A stretch of 48,758 nucleotides of DNA from Brevundimonas sp. ASV9 (GTDB lineage Bacteria; Pseudomonadota; Alphaproteobacteria; Caulobacterales; Caulobacteraceae), in the NCBI RefSeq assembly GCF_016429195.1, contig NZ_JAELUF010000017.1:1-48758 (forward strand). Reading direction: 5' to 3'. Made by a program: the position numbers and the translations under genes. Under the pieces are notes generated by a model that saw only the letters and a list, made by a program, of their open reading frames with translations, had not been told where the DNA came from and searched no databases. Position 1 is the stretch's first letter; the number at the start of each line of letters is the position of its first letter. Shown here piece after piece: positions 32,663 to 41,665 of this stretch.

Positions 32663-32970
32663 GAGAGCCCTCCGAAGATGCCGAGATCATATTGAGCCTC
32701 TGCTGAGTGACCAACCCGACGCTTTTCTTGGCCCGCACCTAAAAAGGTTCTGCGCGTCAACCCGGCCAAAGCCTGAGGGGCCTCGAAGGTTCATCCGGGT
32801 TGCACGGCTGACCGTCGGCAGGTTTGCCAGCGGCGCGTGCGAACTCTGATCTTGCCTTGGACCGTCCCCTTCTCGGAATTTAACGGAACGGAGATCGGGT
32901 TCGAATATTTCTTTCGTTGCGATTATTTCGAATATTTCTTACAGTCGACAGCCACCCGGAGAGGCCTGAA
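32663..32970. other. Intergenic with the toxin-antitoxin promoter
   Basis: The ~310-bp space between the divergent exported-protein and antitoxin genes. Its right third is A+T-rich and carries the 14-bp direct repeats described separately. Nothing else is recognised. Confidence 0.45.
32900..32940 (+). promoter_or_regulatory. 14-bp direct repeats upstream of the antitoxin
   Basis: TTCGAATATTTCTT occurs at 32900-32913 and again at 32927-32940, identical, 27 bp apart start to start. The second copy ends 30 bp before the antitoxin ATG at 32971. Each contains the palindrome TTCGAA. Spacing and place suit cooperative binding of an autoregulating antitoxin. Confidence 0.6.
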
Positions 32971-33432
32971 ATGACCGTTCCAGCCTTCGCCGAGGAGCTC
33001 GGCGACCGGCTGCCGTCCGCCAATGAACGGGCGGCGGCTAACCAACTACGCCAGATCCTGGCTGCGCAGGCCACCAATGATACCGATCAACGGCTTCGCG
33101 TCCTGGACGAGACCGGCAAGCCGGCCGATATCATCCTGGCTCCCGCCCTGTCGCGGCTCTTGATGGAACTACTCCGGCATGTCGGAAGGGGCGACGCCGT
33201 CACCCTGGTTCCGGTCAGCCAACTGTTGACCACCCAGCAGGCCGCCGACATTCTCAATGTGTCGCGTCCGTTTTTCGTGTCTCTGCTGAAAAAGGGGGAC
33301 ATCGAGCATGTGACTGTGGGTCGACATCGCCGGGTCAGGGCGGAGAACCTGTTCGCGTACAAGAAAGCACGCGATGCTCGACGGAGCGTCGCGCTGTCCG
33401 AACTGGCCGAGATGGATGCGGAGCATCTCTAG
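32971..33432 (+). CDS. Helix-turn-helix antitoxin partner of a PIN toxin
   Basis: 153 residues. The C-terminal half has an excisionase-type helix-turn-helix, LLTTQQAADILNVSRPFFVS, LLKKGDIEHVTVGRHRRVRA, ENLFAYKKARDA. The N-terminal part has LRQILAAQ and DIILAPALSRLLMELLRHVG. Proteins of this layout are common just upstream of PIN-domain genes and act as DNA-binding antitoxins. GAGAGG 5-10 bp before ATG 32971 supports the start. The toxin gene begins 3 bp after the stop. The direct repeats at 32900-32940 are its likely operator. Confidence 0.78.
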   Translation: MTVPAFAEELGDRLPSANERAAANQLRQILAAQATNDTDQRLRVLDETGKPADIILAPALSRLLMELLRHVGRGDAVTLVPVSQLLTTQQAADILNVSRPFFVSLLKKGDIEHVTVGRHRRVRAENLFAYKKARDARRSVALSELAEMDAEHL

Positions 33433-33435
33433 GTC

Positions 33436-34025
33436 ATGTTCGCCAAACGCTTCACAGCGCTCATAGACGCCTGTGCGCTTGCCGGCGCTCTGAAGCGAAA
33501 CCTCCTCCTGACCTCGGCGGAGGCGCAGTTCTTCCGCATCCGCTGGTCCGACAAAATCCTCGACGAGACGGAAGCCGCGATCGAGGCCATTCTACGCGCC
33601 AAAGGCGCTCAGGCGCGGCAGGACACGCGGCGCGCGCCCGCAACGCAATGGTCACAGCGTTCGGAGAGGCGTGCGTGGGTGACTTCAAGGCCATGATCGG
33701 GGCTGTGGCGGGTCTGCCAGACGGGAATGATCGCCACGTCGTCGCCGCCGCGCTCAAGACCAGCGCCGCTGTCATTGTCACGGATAATCTCAGGGACTTC
33801 CCGAAGGCTGTCCTCACGCCACTCAATCTGGAAGCGCGGAGCGCAGACGCCTTCATCGCGGACACGATCGCGCTAGACCCCGGACGGGCCGTCGCCGCCA
33901 TCCGCAAAATGCGCGTCAGGCTGAAAAGGCCTGAGAAGACGGCCGACACCCTGCTTCTCGACATGGAAGCCGCAGGCCTGACGAAAACCGTAGACGCGCT
34001 CAAGCCGCACGTCCTGTCGCTCTGA
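33436..34025 (+). pseudogene. PIN-domain toxin, frameshifted
   Basis: The frame from ATG 33436 reads FAKRFTALIDACALAGALKR and NLLLTSAEAQFFRIRWSDKI with the PIN aspartate (VIDAC-like LIDAC) and then loses sense after AKGAQARQ. From about 33620 another frame reads ARNAMVTAFGEACVGDF then HVVAAALKTSAAVIVTDNLRDFP and goes to 34025. Joined, this is a ~195-residue PIN-domain RNase with acidic residues in both halves (LIDAC, VTDN). The shift lies in a CGCG-rich run at about 33620-33640. If real, the toxin is dead while the antitoxin is intact; if a base error, the module is complete. Confidence 0.7.
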
Positions 34026-34250
34026 CCTGCGACCCTCCCCGATCCTCCGAAACGGTGAGGGTCGAGGCGGCTCGCCGTCCAGGCTCTCACGACAAGGCGT
34101 CGGCTGACCCCAATCGTCGGACCGCACGATTTCGATACGAGCGACCGTCGTTGAAGTCTGCCGTCATGAGCACCGAAACCTTTCATGTCTCCTGTCCGGC
34201 GACCAAGGCGGTGGCATCGGTCAACGTCCGAACGTCGCCCCTGTGGAAGG

Positions 34251-37094
34251 CTAGGCTCCCTCCGACGTCACGACCGCGCGCCAGGCCGTATCCGCTCTGA
34301 GGTAGCGTTGGGCCAGGTGTTGAATATCAACGGGCGTGACAGCTTCCAGGTCAGCCGGATGGCTCATCGTCTGGGCGGCCTTGGCTGGAGATCCGGCGAT
34401 CCCCGCCAGCGCATCCGACCAGTATTCATTGGTCGCCTGGCTACGGCGCAGGGCTTCAAGGATCGGACGGCGCGCCCGGTCGAGCTCGTCCTGAGACACC
34501 GGCGCCGCCTTCAGCCGGGCGACGATGCCGTCAACAGCGTTCCAGAAGGCGTCGATCGACCCGGCCCCCACGTCGGCGCGTACGCCGATCAGTCCGTATC
34601 CCGGATAGACGTCGGAGCTCTTGGCGTTGACCACAGGCGCATAGGCCAGCGCTTCGCGTTCGCGAACTTCTTCCGTCACGCGCAGCTTCAGCACTTCCGT
34701 CAGAAGGGCGGCCCGACGCGCCGCGACCGGATCCGAGATCGCATCGACGGTCGGCCAGGCGATATAGGCCAGGGCCTGTTCCGCCGGACCCCGGTGCGTC
34801 AGACGGACAGGCTCGGCGTTGGATGGTGGAAACCGAAGCTGGTCGGCGCCAGGCTTCAGGGGTTGCGCTTCTCCCCTTGGCGGCAGCGCGCCGAAGGTGG
34901 ACGCGACGCTCGCTATGGCGGCGTCCACAGTGACATCTCCGACGATGATCACGTCCAACGGACCGGTCGTGAGGGCTTGCCTCAGCGACGCAGGCGGCGC
35001 CGGATCCGACCATCTGGCGATATCCTGGGCCGTCGGGAAGCTCTCGCGGCGATCCCCGCTGGCCAGCAGCGCCGGCTGCTGAAGGGCGAAGGCCCCGACC
35101 GGCGTGGACGAGAGCTGGGCGATCGATTGGGGAAAGGTCGATTTGATCCGCTGGAAGGGCGCCGCCCTCAGGCCCGGATCGGTCAGATAGGCCGCCAGAA
35201 CCTGGGTCTGAAGTTCGAGATCCTGCGGCCGGGTAATCCCGGAAAGGACATAGGCGTCAGCCTTAATCGCGAAGCTCGTCGAGTAGACGCGATCATTCAG
35301 GACGCGTCCGATCTCATCCGAGGTCAGTTGTCCAAGTCCGCCCTGCACGACGTAGTATCGCGCGAGCGACTCCGGCCCCACCTCAACGGGCGAAAAGCCT
35401 TGTTGACCGTGACCGGTTCTGACCGAGACCAAAACCTGCTGGTCACGGAACCGGGTCGGCTTGACGGTCAGGCGGACGCCATTCTCGAAGGTGACGACGG
35501 TGGCCCCGACGGGGTCGAGCGGCGTGCGGGACGCGACCGCTCCGGGCGCTCCGAAGTCGTCGTAGGGCCAAGCGCGCTCGGCCGGAGCGACCGCAGCGAC
35601 GACAGGGGTTTTGCGCGACACCTCCAGGGCTGACGACACGGCGGCCTCGCCGCCTTCGATGGGGATCGGCGTGATCGCCAGGACCAACGGCCCCTCCCCT
35701 TCGAACACGGATCTGGCCGCCGCATTGACTTCGGCGGTCGTCAATCCCGTCACAGCGGTCTCGAAGAGATCCAGGTTCGTCTGCGCCGAGGTGAACACCG
35801 TGCGATCATTGACGGCGTTGGTCAGGCTCGCGGCGACATCCGGCGTTCGGCGGGTCGCCGCGCCGTCCAGCGCCACCTGCAGCGCCGTTCGGCGTGCGAC
35901 GATCTCGCGCTGAAGCTCGGCATCGGACACACCGAAGTCGACCAGCCGACGTTGTTCCTGATCGATGGCTTCGATCGCGCGTCGCCAGCCGCCGGGATTG
36001 AACTGAGCTGTCAGCGAGGTGATGTCGACACTGTCGGCCAGATCGCTTTCGCTGGCCCCGGCGGCGATGAAGGGCGGATCGTCGGCGCGGGTCATTTCGC
36101 TGAGACGACGGTTCAGAACCGCCACACCGAGCCGGCGAAGCAGGAGGCGACGACGCTCGTCCGCCGTATCGGGTCGATGGTTCCGGGGTCTCGTCCAGTT
36201 GATCTGGACCGAGGATTGAACGCCGGGCTCGACGAGAACCGCGACTTCCGCCGCCCGCCGTGCGACGCTTCCGAGTTCCGGCGCGAGGCCGGCCTGTCCA
36301 CGCGCCCTCCATGACTCGAAGGCCGCGCGGATCTTCGTCTCCATGACATCGACGTCGAAATCGCCCACTGCGATCAGGGTCGTCCGCTCGGGTCGATAAT
36401 AACCGTTGTAGAAATCGACGAAACGTTCCCTCGGCGCCGACCGAATGACGTCGAGATCCCCGATCGGCATCCGGTCCGCCGCGCGTTGACCCGCCGCGAC
36501 AAGACCGATCTGCCGCTTGAATGCGCGCAGGCCGGGCGTGTCCCTGAGCCGGGCCTCGCCCTCGATGACGCCGCGCTCCGCCGCGATGTCCGCGTCAGCC
36601 ATCAGGGCTTCCGACACCTGTTCACGCAGAATGTGCAGGGCCGTGTCGACAGTTTCATCGTCCGTGCGCGGCAAATCCAGCTTGTACAGCGTCTGGGTGA
36701 AGTCGGTTGAGGCGTTGGTGTCGGCGCCGAACGCCAGGCCTAGACGCTCCAGGATATGCACGAGCTGATTCTCGGGAATATGGGTCGTCCCGTTGAAGGC
36801 CATATGCTCCATGAAGTGCGCCAGCCCACGCTGGTCCTCGCGTTCCATCAGGGATCCGGCGTCAACACGCAGGCGCAGGGAGGCCTGCCCTGGTGGGGTC
36901 GCGTTGCGAAGAATGGCGTATTGCATGCCGTTCTGGAGGACGCCGAACCGGACCAGCCGATCCGCAACCACCCCCCCGCTATCTGACGCGAACGGCCGGG
37001 TCGGCGCCGCGATTTGCGCCAGAGCGGGTTCGGCGGCGATCAGAACGGCGAGAGAGGCGGCGACGAGAAGGGTCAGACGACGGGCGGCACGCAT
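34251..37094 (-). CDS. Exported M16-family zinc protease
   Basis: 947 residues with a signal peptide (MRAARRLTLLVAASLAVLIAAEPALAQ). The inverted zinc motif HFMEH is at residues 93-97, with the third ligand Glu173 in AERGVI. The domain repeats as in pitrilysin/PqqL-type proteins: an active half, an inactive half with a second M16 domain, and a C-terminal M16 domain. It is a periplasmic peptidase that degrades small peptides. ATG 37094 starts the signal peptide. It is divergent from the response regulator and may be controlled by it. Confidence 0.92.
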   Translation of the reverse strand: MRAARRLTLLVAASLAVLIAAEPALAQIAAPTRPFASDSGGVVADRLVRFGVLQNGMQYAILRNATPPGQASLRLRVDAGSLMEREDQRGLAHFMEHMAFNGTTHIPENQLVHILERLGLAFGADTNASTDFTQTLYKLDLPRTDDETVDTALHILREQVSEALMADADIAAERGVIEGEARLRDTPGLRAFKRQIGLVAAGQRAADRMPIGDLDVIRSAPRERFVDFYNGYYRPERTTLIAVGDFDVDVMETKIRAAFESWRARGQAGLAPELGSVARRAAEVAVLVEPGVQSSVQINWTRPRNHRPDTADERRRLLLRRLGVAVLNRRLSEMTRADDPPFIAAGASESDLADSVDITSLTAQFNPGGWRRAIEAIDQEQRRLVDFGVSDAELQREIVARRTALQVALDGAATRRTPDVAASLTNAVNDRTVFTSAQTNLDLFETAVTGLTTAEVNAAARSVFEGEGPLVLAITPIPIEGGEAAVSSALEVSRKTPVVAAVAPAERAWPYDDFGAPGAVASRTPLDPVGATVVTFENGVRLTVKPTRFRDQQVLVSVRTGHGQQGFSPVEVGPESLARYYVVQGGLGQLTSDEIGRVLNDRVYSTSFAIKADAYVLSGITRPQDLELQTQVLAAYLTDPGLRAAPFQRIKSTFPQSIAQLSSTPVGAFALQQPALLASGDRRESFPTAQDIARWSDPAPPASLRQALTTGPLDVIIVGDVTVDAAIASVASTFGALPPRGEAQPLKPGADQLRFPPSNAEPVRLTHRGPAEQALAYIAWPTVDAISDPVAARRAALLTEVLKLRVTEEVREREALAYAPVVNAKSSDVYPGYGLIGVRADVGAGSIDAFWNAVDGIVARLKAAPVSQDELDRARRPILEALRRSQATNEYWSDALAGIAGSPAKAAQTMSHPADLEAVTPVDIQHLAQRYLRADTAWRAVVTSEGA

Positions 37095-37132
37095 GGGAAG
37101 CTCCAGAAAGGCACGCCCCACCTTTCCCGGAT

Positions 37133-37197
37133 TGTGTATCTGCAGAATGTCCAATCCCGTCGCCGTGGCCGGAGGACTGACACACGACGGATACACA
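37133..37197. promoter_or_regulatory. Mirrored 8-bp motifs between divergent promoters
   Basis: TGTGTATC at 37133-37140 and its reverse complement GATACACA at 37190-37197 stand 49 bp apart in the 122-bp space between the M16 protease and the response-regulator gene. In each orientation the motif is followed by nG (CTG/CCG). One copy faces each gene, which would suit a shared regulator of both promoters. Confidence 0.4.
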
Positions 37198-37216
37198 GGC
37201 CGTAGAGGATTGATTG

Positions 37217-37936
37217 ATGGACAGTCCAGGCCCGGCGCGTGCCGCCGATATTCTCATCGTCGATGACGATCCGAGCGTGCGCGGGGCGATTCTTGACTAT
37301 CTGGCGGGTCCGGAGTTTTCCGTCCGCGGGGTCGAGGACGCCGTCGAAATGGACAGCGCTATCGCGGCTCGGGCGCCCGACCTCATCATCCTGGACGTTA
37401 TGATGCCAGGCGAGACCGGGCTGTCGATCTGTCGGCGTTTAGGAGATGTCGCTCCTGTGCTCATGCTGAGCGCCGCCGGCGAAACGACCGACCGTATCGT
37501 GGGTCTCGAACTGGGTGCGGCCGATTATCTCGCCAAACCCTTCGAGCCCAGAGAGCTGCTGGCCCGCATCCGCGCCATCCTGCGCCGCCCCTCCTCGCGG
37601 GCGGACGCCAGAGCCGCCGGACCGATCTGGCTTTTCGCGGGATGGCGTTTGGATAGCGACGCAGGCAGCCTGATCGATCCCGCAGCTGGCATTGTCAGCC
37701 TGACGACAGGCGAGCTTTCCCTGTTGCTCGCCTTTTTGGAACACCCCGGAAGACTTCTCAGCCGCGACCGGCTTCTGACGCTCACCCATGGTCCGCTGAC
37801 AGAGAATTTCGACCGTGCGGTCGATCTGGCCGTCAGCCGCCTGAGGCGAAAGCTCCATAGGCCCGGACAGCCGCCGATGATCGAGACCCAACGCGGCCTG
37901 GGCTATCGGTTTGCGGCGGAGGTCGAACGCCGATGA
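37217..37936 (+). CDS. OmpR-family response regulator
   Basis: 239 residues: a receiver domain with acidic pocket DDDP (residues 16-19), phosphorylated Asp60 in LIILDVMMPG, Ser/Thr switch region MLSAAGET, and Lys107 in LAKPFEP. It ends with an OmpR/PhoB winged helix (VSLTTGELSLLLAFLEHPGRLLSRDRL, RAVDLAVSRLRRKL, GLGYRF). It binds DNA after phosphorylation by the adjacent kinase. AGAGGA upstream supports ATG 37217; a TTG one codon earlier is possible. It overlaps the kinase gene by ATGA. Confidence 0.95.
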   Translation: MDSPGPARAADILIVDDDPSVRGAILDYLAGPEFSVRGVEDAVEMDSAIAARAPDLIILDVMMPGETGLSICRRLGDVAPVLMLSAAGETTDRIVGLELGAADYLAKPFEPRELLARIRAILRRPSSRADARAAGPIWLFAGWRLDSDAGSLIDPAAGIVSLTTGELSLLLAFLEHPGRLLSRDRLLTLTHGPLTENFDRAVDLAVSRLRRKLHRPGQPPMIETQRGLGYRFAAEVERR

Positions 37937-39273
37937 TACGTCGCTCCCTTCGATTGCAGATCGCCCTGTTCGCGGTGCTCGGCATCGCTGTGTGTTTCGG
38001 CGTGAGCTTCGGCGTCGCCGTGCTGTTCCCGACCCCGGAGCCGCGAAGAATAGGCATCGAGGAAACAACTCAGGCTTTGCGCGCCAAACAGGTCCCGCCG
38101 GGCTGGCGTCGCTCCGTTGCGACGCGCAGGCCGTTCGTGACGGAGCCCGGCCGGGACAGCCTCATCCGATCCGCCTTGGCGGCCGATCTCGCCGCGCCGC
38201 GCGACACCGTTGAGGTGCGGTCATTGGCCTCGACAGGCCGCCCCGCCGCGCCTGTCGCGATCGCCGTCGTGTCAGAGGGTTTGGCGTCGGGCCGCCCAAC
38301 CCTCACCCTGTCCCGTCCGGGCGTCCAGCCCGGTGCGCGGTTCAGCCCGTTCGCCGCCGCCTGGCGGCGTCCCGACGGATCCTGGCGCATTGCCGAACCG
38401 GCGACGCCCTTCTTCACGCCCGCTCGCCTTCGTATGCTCGCCGCTCTGGCGCTTGCCGCCGCCCTCATCCTGCCCGTTGCGCTTTGGGGCGCCGCGCGAC
38501 TTACGGCTCCGTTTCGGCGCCTTGAGGCGGCGGCGGCGGACGACGCACGTCTGGACAGCGCCGCCTGGGTCGCAGGGCCTTCCGAAGCGCGGAGCGCGGC
38601 GTCGGCGATGGACGCCATGCGCCAGCGCCTGCTGGACCATCTGCGGACACGGACAGCCATGATGGCCGCTATCGCGCATGACCTGCGGACGCCACTGACC
38701 GGTTTACGGCTCCGCGTGGAAGGGCTGACGGGCGAAGCCAAGGCGGAAGCCGTCGCCGATATCGCCCGGATGGAGCGGATGATTGCACAGCTCCTCACCT
38801 ATGTTCGCGGGGAGGAGGTCCCGTGGATGAGCGAACCTGTCGATCTGGTCGATGTGATCGAGGACGCCCTTGGCCGACATCGGCTGGCGGGCGCGCCAGT
38901 CGCGCTCGAGACGACAGGGGAGCATCTCGTTATGGCAGACCGTGAACATTTAGACCGGGCGCTATCCAACCTCGTCGACAACGCCGTCGTCTACGGCGGC
39001 GGAGTCAAAATCGCTGTCCGTGCAGACAATGGCGTAACGATCTGTACGATCGACGACGACGGACCGGGCATCGCGCCTGACGAACTCGAACGCGTCTTTG
39101 AGCCTTTTCATCGCCTTGAGACGTCGCGAAACCGCAACACGGGCGGAGCCGGGCTCGGCCTAGCGATCGTCGCGTCGATCCTCAGACGGGCGGGGGGTGA
39201 AATCGACCTGCAAAATCGGCCCGGAGGCGGGCTTCGCGCCGAAGTTAGGCTGCCTGCGCTCTGGATCGGGTAA
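37933..39273 (+). CDS. Sensor histidine kinase
   Basis: 446 residues. Two membrane helices (~residues 8-31, and ~168-190) flank a ~135-residue periplasmic domain of unknown ligand. Then come a HAMP-like linker, the phosphoacceptor His249 in IAHDLRTPLTG, and a HATPase domain with N box (NLVDNAVVYGGG), G1 box (DDDGPGIAPDE), F box (FEPFHRLE) and G2 (GGAGLGLAIV). It phosphorylates the preceding OmpR-type regulator, with which it overlaps by 4 bp. The signal is unknown; the neighbouring M16 protease suggests an envelope or peptide-stress theme. Confidence 0.95.
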   Translation: MIRRSLRLQIALFAVLGIAVCFGVSFGVAVLFPTPEPRRIGIEETTQALRAKQVPPGWRRSVATRRPFVTEPGRDSLIRSALAADLAAPRDTVEVRSLASTGRPAAPVAIAVVSEGLASGRPTLTLSRPGVQPGARFSPFAAAWRRPDGSWRIAEPATPFFTPARLRMLAALALAAALILPVALWGAARLTAPFRRLEAAAADDARLDSAAWVAGPSEARSAASAMDAMRQRLLDHLRTRTAMMAAIAHDLRTPLTGLRLRVEGLTGEAKAEAVADIARMERMIAQLLTYVRGEEVPWMSEPVDLVDVIEDALGRHRLAGAPVALETTGEHLVMADREHLDRALSNLVDNAVVYGGGVKIAVRADNGVTICTIDDDGPGIAPDELERVFEPFHRLETSRNRNTGGAGLGLAIVASILRRAGGEIDLQNRPGGGLRAEVRLPALWIG

Positions 39274-39795
39274 CGGCCGTCCTTCGCCGGGGTCTTCGCA
39301 CGGCTTGAACGCCTGGTTGACGACGGAGGCCGGCGAAAGGGGATGCGGCCGGCGTCGCCGCCGATGTACGCTGATCGCATTCCGTCGATGGCTCCGGGCC
39401 TCGCGCACTACTGTCCTGGATGACTTTGGCGAACCTGGGTCTCGCTGAGGGGTTTGGAGGTCCGTAAGCCTGTCACCAAACCGCGATTGAGGTGGCCTCG
39501 CGGGCCGCTCCAATCCATCTCAGTTTTGGCGAATGCCGCTACGGCGGCAGGATTTTCTTTTCCCTGCCGCTCAGAGCGCCTATGCGTCAGCATCTGACAT
39601 CGCGTTGGCGTCGCACTCTCGGCATCCTCGTGGACGCGCGGCGCGGGGAGGCTCCCGCAGATCGCCGGATCGCCAGACCCAACTCCCCGCATCCTTGGTC
39701 ACATCAGCTGGGCGCTCTCTTCGGGCACATACTTGCGACACCTGATGACTTGATGCCGGCCGAACCGTTGCCGTCGTCCCTCCTGACGCAAGCTG
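39274..39795. other. Intergenic, nothing supported
   Basis: About 520 bp between the kinase and the minus-strand S41 protease gene. Several open frames occur on both strands without domains or ribosome binding sites. No clear terminator or repeat is seen. Confidence 0.45.
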
Positions 39796-41139
39796 TCATG
39801 TTCGCGGGATGACGCGCGGCGCAGGCTCGTCCTTCCACCATAGCTGCAGGGCGCCGTCCTTAAAGCCTATGCGCAGGACGTCGAGACCCTCGACTGCAAA
39901 CAGGCCGTCTGCGGTCAGCGCTTGCAGCTTGCGCGGCGCGGGCCACAGCGGGTGGCCGGGCCGGGCGACGACCAGGGCGCCGTCCTGCATCGTGACCACA
40001 TAGTTGCGATAGGCGCCGGGCGCGGACTGCAGCAGGGCGGCGTCGATCACAGGGGGGGTCAGACGCGCCTCAACCGCAGTCAGGGCCCAGGCGTAGTCCG
40101 TCTTGGCGGCGTCTGAAGTCGCCGTCGCCAACAGGGCGCGCAGGGCCTCGGCCTGAGCGACGTCCAGCGCCTTGACGGAGGAAGTCGGGGTGTCCGGCGC
40201 CACGCCGACGCCCTCCCAGTTGCCGCCGCTGACGGGGTGGACGGGGCGGCCGACCGACAGGCTGAGCATGAAGCCGGGCGCGATGGGGAAGAAGTCATTG
40301 TTGTTGGCGGCGCCCGCCGTCTTGGCTCCCACCAGCCGACCGAGTTTGAACTGCTGAACGTCATAGGCGAAGGATTCCGCCGCAGAGGCCGAGGCCTGGT
40401 CGATCAGCACATACAGGGGCGTACCGGTCAGTCGCCCGGCGGGCAGATTGTCGAGCGCGCGCGTCTGCACCGGCTCCTGCCCGGCCTTCAGGAAGGTGAT
40501 TTCCAGCGTTCCGGCCTTCAAGAAGTGACTGACCAGATACTGGACTGCCTCGGACGATCCGCCGCCATTGCCCCGCAGGTCGATGATGACCGCGTCGCCG
40601 GCCTTCAGGAACCGCATGGCGTCGTCGTAGGCGCGGCCCGTTTCGTCCGAGACCCAATGGAAGGCGTCGATCTTCAGATAGCGGACGTTGCCGGGCAGGA
40701 TTTCCATGGCGCTGAGACCGTGGTTGTCGCGACGGGCGGCGGCGGCGTCGATCTCTGAGAGGACTTGGGTCGCGTCGGCGCCGGCCGAGGCGGCGGCGAA
40801 GCGATCGGGCGCATATTCCAGATAGACGTGACCGTCTTGGCTGGCGTCGCGCAGGTCGCCGCTGATCAGCCCCGCCAGTTCGTTGGGCGAGGACACGTCG
40901 TAGCGGCCGGACGTTTGGGCGGCGTCCAACCGAGCAAGGATCGCCGGCGCCCGGTCGGGAAAGACGTAGGAGGACTGAACCGCCTGTCCGATCGCGCTCA
41001 GGACCGCAGCGCGCTGGGTCGCGGACAATTCAGCCTGGGTGGCGGCCGCGACGGGCGGACGGGACTGAGCGTGTGCGACGCCTTGGACGCCCATCAGGGC
41101 GAGCGCCATCGCAGCGGCGCTGAGCAGCTTAGATTGCAT
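39796..41139 (-). CDS. Exported S41-family serine protease
   Basis: 447 residues with a signal peptide (MQSKLLSAAAMALALMGVQGVAHAQ). An N-terminal helical segment is followed by the S41 tail-specific protease domain: DAVIIDLRGNGGGSSEAVQYL, YVLIDQASASAAESFAY (catalytic Ser252), LGRLVGAKTAGAAN, and RPVHPVSGGNWEGVGVAPD. The layout is of the IRBP-like S41 group. There is no PDZ domain. ATG 41139 starts the signal, although the frame is open much further upstream across the MarR gene in a different reading. It lies 26 bp downstream of the MarR gene and is probably co-transcribed with it. Confidence 0.9.
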   Translation of the reverse strand: MQSKLLSAAAMALALMGVQGVAHAQSRPPVAAATQAELSATQRAAVLSAIGQAVQSSYVFPDRAPAILARLDAAQTSGRYDVSSPNELAGLISGDLRDASQDGHVYLEYAPDRFAAASAGADATQVLSEIDAAAARRDNHGLSAMEILPGNVRYLKIDAFHWVSDETGRAYDDAMRFLKAGDAVIIDLRGNGGGSSEAVQYLVSHFLKAGTLEITFLKAGQEPVQTRALDNLPAGRLTGTPLYVLIDQASASAAESFAYDVQQFKLGRLVGAKTAGAANNNDFFPIAPGFMLSLSVGRPVHPVSGGNWEGVGVAPDTPTSSVKALDVAQAEALRALLATATSDAAKTDYAWALTAVEARLTPPVIDAALLQSAPGAYRNYVVTMQDGALVVARPGHPLWPAPRKLQALTADGLFAVEGLDVLRIGFKDGALQLWWKDEPAPRVIPRT

Positions 41140-41165
41140 GATAGATTCCGGTGGAGGGGTTGAGG

Positions 41166-41642
41166 TTAGACGGCCGACTGCGTCTTTGCAGCGGCCTGAA
41201 TGCGTTGGCCGAAGGGTTGATCCGTCAGGGCGGCGATGGCCTCCTTGACCACGCCGGAGAGGGGCGCCGACAGCTCTTGGTCCAATGTCTCGGCCGCCTG
41301 GTTCACGGCCGCCCATTGCCCTTGCAGACGCGGGATCATCGCTTCGGTCTTGGCGGTCAGCATCACGATCCGCTCTCGCGCGTCGGCGCCGGGCTTCAGC
41401 AGAACCAGCCCATCCTTGACCATCTGGGTCACGGTCTGACTGACGGCCGAATGGCTGATGCCGATCTGCTGCGCGATGGCCTTGATCGACTGCCCGCCGT
41501 CGCGCATCAGGACGCGAAGGATTGGCGTGTAGCGGGGACGCCAATTCAGGCCAGAGGCCGCATAGGCCGCCTCGACCTCTCCATCCAGAAGATCGATCAG
41601 ATGGCGCAAGAGCGTTCCAAGGGTGGGTGATGCAGACAACAT
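41166..41642 (-). CDS. MarR-family transcriptional regulator
   Basis: 158 residues with a MarR winged helix: YTPILRVLMRDGGQSIKAIA, QQIGISHSAVSQTVTQMVKDGLV and the wing LLKPGADARERIVMLTAK. It binds palindromic DNA as a dimer. A perfect 24-bp palindrome covers its promoter and start, so it probably represses itself and the S41 protease behind it. The ATG at 41642 coincides with the expected transcription start of the promoter, which suggests a leaderless message. The ligand is unknown. Confidence 0.93.
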   Translation of the reverse strand: MLSASPTLGTLLRHLIDLLDGEVEAAYAASGLNWRPRYTPILRVLMRDGGQSIKAIAQQIGISHSAVSQTVTQMVKDGLVLLKPGADARERIVMLTAKTEAMIPRLQGQWAAVNQAAETLDQELSAPLSGVVKEAIAALTDQPFGQRIQAAAKTQSAV

Positions 41643-41665
41643 AAGGGCTTATATATAAGCCCTTA
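41642..41665. promoter_or_regulatory. 24-bp palindromic operator of the MarR gene
   Basis: TAAGGGCTTATA (41642-41653) is followed directly by its reverse complement TATAAGCCCTTA (41654-41665), a perfect 24-bp palindrome. It covers the minus-strand -10 element and reaches the first base of the start codon. This is the form and place of a MarR operator. Confidence 0.85.

Noticed and set aside
32895..32915. tRNA T-loop-like GGTTCGAAT
   Set aside because: No cloverleaf can be drawn around it. It belongs to the direct repeats before the antitoxin.
34185..35633. Long plus-strand frame opposite the M16 protease
   Set aside because: Shadow frame. The minus strand carries the HxxEH protease.
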